DNA of 64,000 nucleotides. Source: Serendipita indica DSM 11827 (Eukaryota; Basidiomycota; Agaricomycetes; Sebacinales; Serendipitaceae). How positions within the stretch are numbered: the first letter of the stretch is position 1; each line of letters opens with the position of its first letter. The notes beneath the pieces are model-generated. The model saw nothing but the letters and a program-made list of their open reading frames with translations, was not told the origin of the DNA and did not search any database. A program made the translations under genes and the position numbers. Below, piece after piece: positions 55,853 through 64,000 of the stretch. Location of the stretch: NCBI GenBank assembly GCA_910890315.1, contig CAJVGD010000042.1, forward strand, positions 682,001-746,000. Direction: 5' to 3'.

Positions 55853-58320
55853 TCATTTCCTCCGCTTTGTCGACCGAGTACCCCCCGAAGATGCTTGCCG
55901 CTGAGGAGGAGCGACAGGGGCCGAATTGTCCTCGAGCTTGCGCTTCTTGTTCCGCTGTCGACCACCATTCCCTCCAGCATCAGTCACCATCGACGTCGTA
56001 TCCGCAGAGTTTGCAAGGTCGAATTGGGACGAGCCCTCTATTCCAGGTTCAACAGAGATATCACGCCTCGTCGAGACGGGACTCTCGCTCATCCCGCCTG
56101 TCGTAACCGAACTCGCTCTTCCAATCGAATCAAAGACATTGTTCGTCGTCGTAGTCGGGTCAATGTGATGCTGTCCAGCCGCACCATTGGCGTCAAGTCC
56201 CGAGGGATTGTCGAAAAAGAGTGGGTGAAATGTCGAGTCACCTGCGAGAGAGGTGTAGTCTGCCGGTGGGGTATTTCCAGCCGCCTTTTCGCCAATGTGC
56301 TTCAAGAGCGCATCGAGGTCAAAGTCAAGTGGGTCCATTGGATACATCGGCTCCGGTGCCTGTCCAGAAGGTCCGTTCCCATGAGATGACATTCCATTTG
56401 TCGTCGTCGTCGTCGTCGTCGTCGCTGCTCCGCTGAGCGGTATCCCTGGCTGTGTGTTTGAGATTGCATGTGCTGGGTCGGCGCCGACTTGGAGTGATGC
56501 GGCGGAGAGCGGATCGAGGCCCATGCCTTGGATGAGCGAGTCGATACCTTGTTGCATCGCCTCAACACTCGTGGATAGCTGGTCCAATTTGTCTGTACGC
56601 TGGGAGACTTGCTCGACAGAGACTGACGGAGGTGGCTCGCTTGCCACGTTGGCGAGTGGCAAAAAGGAATTGAAGAGCTGGTTATTGTCCGTATACGGTA
56701 GGCCGAGGGCGTTGATGGCCGCTTGTCCGTTTGAAAGCATTGCCGGATTGTAGGTGCCCGCATTCGTCCAGTTGGGTGTCGCGCCTGTTGGGTTGTACGA
56801 CGCAGTAGGGTTTGAGAGGCCACTCATATCTGCACTGTTTGCAAACATGTTGCCAAATGCTAATGGATTGATGTTCATGCCCGCTGGGGGGACAGTGGCC
56901 AACGCACCATTATGGGTTTGTGGATTCACGATGGGATACGTTACGCCGGGAATTGGAATTTGGTTTTGCTGGAGCCATTGGAGCATTTTCCAAGTGTCAG
57001 CAGGAGGGATATACGTGTTGGGTGTTGTGCCTGATGAATCAGGAAAGGGATATTGAGAAGGACTAACAGCGGAGAACCCTAAGAGGAATGAGCACGATTT
57101 GATGCAAAAGGAACACGGTACCGTTTTGTGTTTGAACTTTGGGTGTATCGATCCCAGACTTTGGTGTTTCTACGGTCGGGCCTTGTCCACCTTTGTATTG
57201 TCAGGAGTGTAGTTAACGAGAAAAGTCAACACTCACTTATCGATTGTTCATCTTCAACCTCTTCCATCCGAATACTGCTTTTGGGCGTTGACACGAGGTC
57301 GTCATTCTCCTCGTCCGCGTGCTTTCCATCTGTAATCAACAGCCTCCCCCTCGGAACAGTGGGTATAGGCGTGCCAGCATCTGAACCATTCATGCTGTTC
57401 GACCTTATTGGGGTCGAAGAGGTTCCCTGGAAGAGCGAGGCCAAAAATTTGAGAATGCGATTGATTGTGTCTTGGTGTTTACGGTGGCGTTCGCGGGCCT
57501 CCATGGCTTCCTGCCAGAGAGCCTGGTTGGACGACTGTAGCTCTTTGAGATTGTCCGAGATAAGGGTCTGGTGTCTCTTGATGGTGGCGAGACCGTTGAT
57601 GATTTGGTTCATGTCAATATTCTTGGGCGACCCACGGGTAATCTCTGCACCGGTATTGGACTGAATGTTGGCGTTGAAATTATTGGAAAGGAGTTCCAGG
57701 TCGCCATCGTTGTCCGGCTGCTTGATAGACTGAAGCGCCAGGTTACTGGGATTGGCGTTGCCGGCGTTGACGACAGACTTTCCCTTGCGAGTGATGAACG
57801 GTAGGAGATCTGGTCTGCCGCGACGAAAGTTGTCGTTGCGATAGTGCCATGCCTGGGCTTGTTTGTCCGTCTTGAGCGCACCTTGCCGGACGTGCGGCAC
57901 CTTGTGGAAGCCATACCTGGAGAGGGGGCATGTGAGAGGGTGAATTTGTAGCTATTTCTGTCGACATTACATGTTCAATTGACGAACGAAGGAGGCGCTT
58001 GCGTCGGTTTTGTAGTAGGTACCAAGGAGTTCTTTTGCAAACTGGTCTGGATTGAAGACTAGAGGGAGTGTTAGAAGGATCATTTGGAGAGTAGAATGAG
58101 CACGGTGTACCATAGAAAGACGTGCCGTCGTCTGACCATTTGATGAAACGGTCGGTGGACGGATCGTCGACCATTCTGGAGACGCGCACGGGCGGTGAAT
58201 CAGCTTTCAAACGATCAATGAATGATGGGTATAGACGTGTACATACGCGAGAAGTTTGTTCAAGAATTGTGGAATCTGCGCGGCTCGTGCAGAGGCTGCA
58301 TCATTGGTGATGGAGGACAT
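55853..58320 (-). CDS. Heat shock factor-type transcription factor
   Basis: The N-terminal exons spell an HSF DNA-binding domain. MSSITNDAASARAAQIPQFL joins NKLLAMVDDPSTDRFIKWSD, DGTSFYG, the VFNPDQFAKELLGTYYKTDA helix, SASFVRQLNMYGFHKVPHVR (recognition helix and following strand) and AWHYRNDNFRRGRPDLLPFI. A coiled-coil trimerisation region follows (MNQIINGLATIKRHQTLISD; LKELQSSNQALWQEAMEARE; RERHRKHQDTINRILKFLAS). The C-terminal 400 residues are Asn/Ser/Thr/Gly-rich with an acidic-hydrophobic patch (PMDPLDFDLDALLKHIGEK), a likely activation segment, and end in a basic TKRRK. This layout fits the main HSF1 of basidiomycetes. The start follows from the splice GTATGT..CCAG that joins LLA to MVDDP. 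Confidence 0.92.
56401..56424. repeat. Trinucleotide microsatellite (TCG)8 inside the HSF gene
   Basis: Eight perfect TCG units lie in the last HSF exon, with one more partial unit before them. On the coding strand they give a run of Thr in the disordered region before NGMSSHGNG. Length variation would change the Thr count without shifting the frame. Confidence 0.85.
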
Positions 58321-59039
58321 TAGGAGCGTATAACAATGGTGTAGAGTGAAATTTGTAAGGAAAAGAGGTGACCAAATTGTAAGCTGGCGAGATGGCAGCC
58401 TCAAAGGTGGCTAATAGATGGCATACCACTCGCCGCCTCTGCAGATTACTGGTTGCGTGGCAGGCATTTGTATAGCATACGGAGCGCCAGATACTCAATA
58501 CAGTCGTGTCGGAATCCGGGTCGTGTGTGGATGGAATGTGCTAGAACTTGCTACACTTGGCAATAGCGCTGACATGAGTCCTGATCTAGTTCATACATTC
58601 TGATTCGTGGATGATAACAGCTATAACCATGCAAATGACAGCGTGACCCGAGGGGTGCTCATCCAGCGGCTATAAAATGGGCAGCGCCGTGTCTCCTACG
58701 GTACCATTTGTCTCCAGTAATGTACACCATGGAATATACACCAAATATACAGCACATATCCTATCTACCATTCTCCTATTGGCTCCCCTTCTAATGGTTT
58801 GTTTACATCAACTCTTGGTCACCTCCCTTTCCCGAGTGTCGAGTCGTCGAGGTTCGTTGGGCCCGAATCAGTTTATACATACTCCTATTATCCCTTTTTG
58901 TTTATTTTCGTCGTGTCGTCTCCCCTTTTTTCGCCCGCTTTTGCTCCTGTGGCGTCTGTCGCTCACGCCGATCTGCTCTAGTCGCAGGAGGCAGTCGTCT
59001 GCAAACCTATTTCCCGGAGTCTAGTAGAAGAGAAGAAAA
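58321..59039. other. Divergent promoter region between HSF and Gis2
   Basis: About 720 nt separate the two divergent starts. The right half is strongly C/T-rich. A TATA box at 58671 is listed separately. No gene or repeat was recognised. Confidence 0.5.
58671..58677 (+). promoter_or_regulatory. TATA box, probably of the Gis2/CNBP gene
   Basis: A perfect TATAAAA lies 369 nt before the ATG at 59040, followed by a long pyrimidine-rich stretch. If used, the Gis2 transcript would have a 5' UTR of about 330 nt. A pyrimidine-rich leader is common in highly expressed fungal genes. Confidence 0.45.
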
Positions 59040-60276
59040 ATGTCTGGAGCTCGTGGATGTTTCAACTGTGGCGGCTGTGCGTTGGATTTCTCGTCTTGCT
59101 TTTCTTCCTCCTTGCGCGCCTCGTCGTTCACCGTCCATCCACGCTCCCCACCTCGCTTTCCTCCCTCTCTTGTCCTTTTACAGCTGGCTGGGGATGGTGC
59201 TGACGCCGCTGATTGTCTTTTTCCACCCATTTTTCCCTTTGGACGGCTTGGGCCATCAATATGTCCCCTTCTACAAATCGAATCAAAATATACGACCTTT
59301 TCTCTTTCACTCTGAACCATAGTCGGCCATCAAGCCGCTTCGTGCCCAAAGGCCGGCACACCCACTTGGTGAGATTTCTTGAACAGACATGGCGGGGTGT
59401 CTGATTCTTCATGGTCGTGTGTAGCTACAACTGTAAGTTTGCTCCCCTCCGTTTCCAAGCATGTTTACCAACTGGCGCTCTAAGGTGGTCAAGAGGGTCA
59501 CATTGTAAGTCTGAGCATCTAGACAATTCTTGAGTATTACCTCTAAAGTTCTAAAAGTCCCGTGACTGCACTGGAGAGACCAAGGCCAAGTCGTGCTACA
59601 AGTGCGGTCAAGAAGGTCACATTGTAAGAAAAGTCCCCCTTCTCTTGCTTTGCGTCAGCCATATCTCATGTCCCATTCTCACACAGTCCCGTGACTGCCC
59701 CGAAGCTGCAAACAACAATAGCAGCAACGCAAATGGCGGAGGCTACTCGGGTGGACGTGATAACAGCAGCGCAGAGTGCTATCGCTGCGGTCAAGTTGGA
59801 CACATTGCACGCAACTGCCCCAGCTCTGGTGGAAATAGCTATGGAGGCGGAGGTCGTAGCGGTGGCGGTCGTGGAGGATACAATCGCGACCGTGGTGGAG
59901 GAGGGAGCTATGCCGCTTTTGGTGGAGGTAACCAGAAGACTTGGTGAGTCTCTCCTGCTTTTACAACTAATCTCCTGACATGCTATTAGCTACACCTGCG
60001 GTGGCGTAGGTCACATTTCCCGCGATTGCTCCCAAGGCGCCAAGTGCTACAATTGCTCCGGAACGGTACGTACATCATCATCATGCCCTTATCTAAATCT
60101 CACGGTTTGTAGGGTCACGTTTCCAAGGATTGCCCTCAACCCCAGCGCAAGGCCTGCTACACCTGCGGCTCCGAAGGTGCGCCACCTTCTCCTTGGCTTA
60201 CCGTACCCCTCACTCATCTTTTCTAGGTCACATCTCTCGTGATTGCCCAGGTGCAGGAGAAGCCACCGCCGAATAA
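59040..60276 (+). CDS. CCHC zinc-knuckle protein, Gis2/CNBP-like
   Basis: This single-stranded nucleic-acid binding protein has six CX2CX4HX4C knuckles: CFNC..GHISRDC, CYKCGQEGHISRDC, CYRCGQVGHIARNC, CYTCGGVGHISRDC, CYNCSGTGHVSKDC and CYTCGSEGHISRDC. A Gly/Arg/Tyr-rich RGG-like linker (GGGGRSGGGRGGYNRDRGGG) lies between knuckles three and four. It ends CPGAGEATAE. Relatives such as yeast Gis2 and human CNBP bind mRNA and act in translation and stress granules. The first intron is long (59068-59484, 417 nt), and exon 2 has only 20 nt. Splicing at the phase-1 donor inside the second Cys codon gives the exact CX2CX4H spacing, which supports this model. Later introns fall inside or beside knuckles at repeated positions. 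Confidence 0.9.
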
Positions 60277-60491
60277 AGGAGTCGTGCTCCCTTTCAAGTT
60301 TTTTACGCTCGCTTTTGGTTTTTCGAACCCAACTCATGCTCATCGATCATGAGTCCCTTTGGTTTCTTCTTTCGTGACAGTGCAGCGTGATTAGCTCTCG
60401 ACCTTTTCCCAATCTATGTTTTCTCGTTGTCGTCGGGGATGCAATTTCATACCGATTGTGCATCTCACTTACGGTGTCGATAAGATTTGAT

Positions 60492-62082
60492 TCAAGAGGA
60501 ATACCTCGGGGTACATCGTGTAGCTGTCGACGTGTCTGTAGGCGTGGCCACCTCCACACGCGTCATGGAGAAAAGGATTGTCGGTTCTGTGCCTTCAGGC
60601 AAGTCGGGTTCTTCTGTAAAGGAAGAAATGGGCGTTGGGATGGTTCCTTCTGGTAGAGGTGCCTCTATTGCTATGTCCGACGTTGGCGTTGGCGTCGGTG
60701 TGGCGGTAGCGTCTGGCGTCCATTTAGCGGTCGGGGTAGAACTAAACGTCATCCAGGATGAATATGGAGTGATTGGTATTGAAGAAGAAACGTCCCAACG
60801 TGTGAGTGATGTAATCTGGACTGGTGCTGTTCCTTCAGGTAAAGGCGGTTCGGTGAACACATCAGAGGTACGCGACGTCTCCGTGGAGATGCTTCTCGTC
60901 CATGACACCATCGTGGTCCTACTCGGCATCGATGTACGCGTGAGTGTCGAAAAGTTGGACGGCGTCCATGAACCCTCACACGTCCACGACGCGTCTCGCT
61001 CCTGATATCCGCCAAAGTACTCGTATGGTTCCATATCAACACACTGCGCCACGGAGAGCAAATTTATATCTGCATTCGCAAGCACGTTGACCGTTCCATT
61101 GCGCAGTGCTTGGATCCCCGCATCGGATGTTTCATGCGAAAGCGTCAGGCCCGTATAGTCTGGGCGATCAATGGCAAATGTCTTGTAAAAGTTGTAGCTA
61201 TCTTGTGCTGTGCCACCGACCGAGTCGAGCGAGTCGTCAGACCACATGACAATGTACTTGTGATGCTTTTTGCGAATGTATGTAATGACATGCTCGCTCA
61301 AGTCTCCAAAAGGTGGTCTCCTTACGTTAGGGAGGCCAAACAGTAACAATGGCTGGGAAGCTTACCGAATGAAACGGGGCTTGACTCCAAGGATACGAAT
61401 AAACGCCTCGTCAAGCCGCTGGATCTCCATATCAATCTGAGCGTCGGTAAGAGTTGGAAGAGAAGCGTGTCTACATCGTTGTCAAGTCGAAGAAAGGTCA
61501 GAGGGGGCCAACGTACGACCACTGGAAGAAGTTAGAGATCACGACGCATTCTGGGTAGAACTCACTGTATGAGAGCCAATTTGATGTCCGGATTCAAACT
61601 AGGCACGATGAGAATCACAGTCATTGATTGGGTATGTATTTACCGTTGCGCGGAGTCGTCGCACATTATCCTCGTCGTAGATGCAAGAATAGTTGTCTCC
61701 GTTCATAACTGCATATACGATGAGAAAGCTTCTGAGTTATTTGATCCAACATACAGAACGTTGTCGTGCCATTCACCGCGTTGAAGCTATCGAGTATTTC
61801 TTGGTGATAGACTGGCAAGTTGATTAGTATGAACAGCGGTTATATCAGTCCAAAAACCCACTCCATGGACCCTAAATCATATAAGTGACGAGAGAGAGGC
61901 CAGCGAGCAGCACTTACATCGTCCCTAATTACCAGGTTAGAGAGCAACCGGGCGATAAAAAGAACGTACCAGGTATACCCAAATCCATGTTTACATAGCG
62001 TATAAACATCTTGCGCAGCCTGAGAGCCTTGGATTGTGAAGAAAAGGAGGGTGAGAAGGGTGAGCATCAGGAGACGGGGCAA
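60492..62082 (-). CDS. Secreted polysaccharide (chitin) deacetylase, NodB/CE4 family
   Basis: The start MPRLLMLTLLTLLFFTIQGS is a signal peptide. The NodB motifs are complete after splicing: motif 1 TWDDGPWIYHQEILDSFNAV (metal and base Asp pair), motif 2 ESGHQIGSHTWSHASLPTLT (metal-binding His pair), motif 3 FIRPPFGDLSEHV, motif 4 YIVMWSDDSLD and motif 5 LTLSHET. Motif 1 is spread over four exons, two of them only 7 nt (61918-61924) and 10 nt (61862-61871). After the catalytic domain comes a Ser/Thr/Pro-rich tail with three LPEGT blocks, probably O-glycosylated. No C-terminal hydrophobic GPI signal is seen. The enzyme should remove acetyl groups from chitin or chitin oligomers in the wall. 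The substrate is not certain. Confidence 0.87.
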
Positions 62083-62744
62083 AGGGAAAACTGTCTAGAT
62101 GATTGGCTGGTGAAGAGAGTTATAAACATTTGACGCCCGTGTCCACAAGCTGTCAGTCCGGTCACGGTTGTTGGCCTTGTCAACAGCATGCCCGCCCCGA
62201 GATTTGCCAATGTGACAGGATTCTTCTCTTCTCAAGAAGCTAGCCCACGAGGACATCCATCGAGCGAGACGCAGTCGTTCGTATCAAGAATTTCGATAGG
62301 AACCTCATTATGAGGCCATTTCGTCGCTCCCAGAACTCTTGTCTATCTGGTTTCCTTGCAAACATATCGGGAGTCAGACACATCTGCGCGCATTGGCACA
62401 GAATTAGATCTTCATTATGGATTAGCATCGGATCATATGTTGTCTATCTTGGGACCGTGTCAAAGGCGAAATCTGGAGTAATAAGCGGTCATTTGCTTTC
62501 CAATGTTCCTCCTTGTTTATTCACAGCGTCGGCGTTTCGCTTAATTGTGGCTGCTCTTTCACATTGCTGCTCAAGGCTGCTTCTCGACGCCATTCCACAT
62601 GTGAGCCGGGTTTTATCGTATCGAGCCTTCCTCCCTCCCTGGAATCTTTGCAGTCTCTTGCTATTGATAGGGCCTGACAAATGGCGTGGAGGTTGTGGTT
62701 GGGAACAACAAGCGCGCGCGCACTAGTTGCTCCTGACCACGTCG
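62083..62744. other. Divergent intergenic region
   Basis: About 660 nt separate the deacetylase and Ykt6 starts. An alternating GC run (GCGCGCGCGC) occurs near 62712-62721. No gene, TATA box or RNA was recognised. Confidence 0.4.
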
Positions 62745-63510
62745 ATGAAGATTTTCCAACTTTCAGTTCTGCAAGTCACCGATGGGAATGCAACCAAACT
62801 CTCATCCGCAGATGATTTGAGTTCCTTTTCGTTTTACCAGCGTGGCTCGGTCGGCGAGTTCATGACCTTTATGGCAAAGACGGTGGCCGAGCGCACCGCG
62901 GCAGGGCAGCGACAGAGCGTCCAAGAGAATTCTTATACCGCTCATGTATACAACTCTGGACAAGATAACATCACAGGTGAGTCTGCTTCACTCCGGCTTG
63001 CAAGGGCGCTGCTGATCCTCTTTGCCTGATTGCCACGCATAAAGCTGTGGTTATTACGGATCAGGAGTATCCCGTCCGACCCGCCTTCTCTCTCCTTCAG
63101 AAGCTGATTGACGACTTTGTGACGTCTGTGCCGAAGGCGTCGTGGTCCACCCCGTCCTCGATTGATTTCCCTGCGGCAAAAACATACCTTGCCAAATACC
63201 AGGATCCCAAGAATGCAGATCAAATTATGCGAGTGCAGGCTGAGTTGGACGAAACCAAGGTCATCCTGGTGAGCCTCTCAGTAATTCTCTGGAAATGTGG
63301 CAAGATACCTAACATTTCTTCCATAGCACAAGACTATCGAAGGTGTTCTTCAAAGAGGAGAAAACCTCGACAACCTCGTCGAGCGCTCGAACGCGCTGAG
63401 CTCCCAAAGCAAGATGTTCTACAAGACTGCCAAGAGTGTAAGCTTTCCTGCTTCTTTCAAACAGAATACTTACTTTGTTCCAGCAAAACTCTTGCTGCAC
63501 CGTCTTGTAG
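62745..63510 (+). CDS. YKT6: R-SNARE Ykt6
   Basis: This lipid-anchored SNARE acts in ER-Golgi, vacuolar and autophagosomal fusion. It starts [20 protein letters not shown] with the longin fold ([40 protein letters not shown]), then [20 protein letters not shown]. The SNARE helix reads [20 protein letters not shown] and [20 protein letters not shown], with the central Arg (zero layer) in LQRGENLD. The last intron (GTAAGC..CCAG) joins TAKS to QNSCCTVL-stop. The tandem Cys gives one for palmitoylation and one for prenylation; the final Leu favours geranylgeranylation, although Ykt6 proteins often end in Met. Length is about 200 residues, as expected. Confidence 0.93.
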
Positions 63511-63616
63511 GCGCAGGACTGCTTCTAATTGCCACGGACTTATGATTATTACGAGATACGTGTCAGACGAGGACAGAATATTATGGTTTGGTTATGGATT
63601 ACATCAACGTCCCCTT

Positions 63617-64000
63617 TCAGTCGACCTTCTCTTTCTGATCGCCTGCAACATTTTGCTCCTCCTGCGTATCCGAGTATGCCCATATCTCTGCCCATTCACC
63701 ATAAATCAGCCCTGTGGCCAAGAAAGAGAGAATGCAAGCAGGACTAGTATATGGTTGAGCATGCGGTATACCTTGAAACAGTATGCTTGCTCACCTGAGA
63801 TAAAGCAACGCGGGTTGTGCAGAGTGAAAGGTATGCATAACCACGACAGTGGTAGCAAGCCCGACGATATAGGAAATGAGCGTTGCAATGAAGAATGGCT
63901 TCGCGAAGCGTTGTCCAAGATCTTTTACCGCAGATCTATGCAAGTCATAGCGAAGAGCAAAGGCGATGAACATTCCAGGGACAACGATATCTCCCAAGCT
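63617..64000 (-). CDS. Signal peptide peptidase, C-terminal part (runs off right edge)
   Basis: The minus strand enters from the window edge with SLGDIVVPGMFIAFALRYDL, the GxGD-type motif of intramembrane aspartyl proteases, where Asp is the second catalytic residue. A hydrophobic segment follows (FFIATLISYIVGLATTVVVM), then HTFHSAQPALLYLS, in which the Q/P-A-L-L-Y-L is the conserved PAL motif of signal peptide peptidases and presenilins. An intron (GTGAGC..CTAG, about 63746-63796) leads to PACILSFLATGLIYGEWAEI, and the protein ends DQKEKVD. It cleaves leftover signal peptides in the ER membrane. The first catalytic Asp (YD motif) and the N-terminus are outside the window. Confidence 0.88.

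Overview
The window is nuclear DNA of a filamentous basidiomycete, most likely an Agaricomycete. Genes are densely packed on both strands. Nearly every gene is cut by many short introns of about 43-60 nt with GT..AG ends, and the protein set is typical of fungi (Rrb1, Ykt6, Syo1, Gis2, an HSF, a CHY zinc finger protein). A Rhizoctonia-like fungus is possible, but the species cannot be read from the sequence. Exon joins below were worked out by hand from splice signals, reading frame and family resemblance, so most internal boundaries are models.

Layout. 1-8.4 kb: the 3' part of a disordered proline/serine-rich protein, the ribosome-assembly WD40 protein Rrb1/GRWD1, a 35-residue peptide ending in CVVA that looks like a lipopeptide mating-pheromone precursor, a beta-carbonic anhydrase and a GNAT acetyltransferase. 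8.4-10.6 kb: a 2.3-kb stretch without a recognisable gene. 10.6-26 kb: the least ordinary part. It holds two diverged paralogues with a HeLo-like/STAND N-terminal domain and a long helical C-terminal region of unknown function, on either side of a secreted ferritin-like protein and a DUF726 hydrolase. These are followed by a tandem duplication of a UBA plus coiled-coil gene, in which the first copy has decayed and the second looks intact. 26-28 kb: a MoaA-MoaC (MOCS1/CNX) gene for the first step of molybdenum cofactor synthesis, with two alternative splice donors that would make either a free MoaA ending in Gly-Gly or an in-frame MoaA-MoaC fusion.

28-49 kb is a housekeeping stretch with several mitosis genes: a Csk1/Cak1-like kinase, an SSX2IP/Msd1-like protein, the condensin subunit SMC4 and an Aurora kinase. 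Among them lie a small ankyrin protein, a class-III aminotransferase head-to-head with D-glycerate 3-kinase, indoleamine 2,3-dioxygenase, a CHY zinc finger protein, a small coiled-coil protein and the Rpl5/Rpl11 import factor Syo1. 49-64 kb carries the U2 snRNP protein SF3B2/SAP145, an arrestin with a long repeat-bearing tail, a heat-shock-type transcription factor, the zinc-knuckle protein Gis2/CNBP, a secreted polysaccharide deacetylase whose catalytic DDGPW motif is spread over microexons, the SNARE Ykt6 and, at the right edge, signal peptide peptidase.

No tRNA, rRNA, CRISPR array, virus-like element or transposon was recognised. The observations most worth following are the dual-donor MoaA/MoaC switch, the pheromone precursor gene, the HeLo-like gene pair next to the decaying UBA/coiled-coil tandem, and the microexons of the deacetylase.
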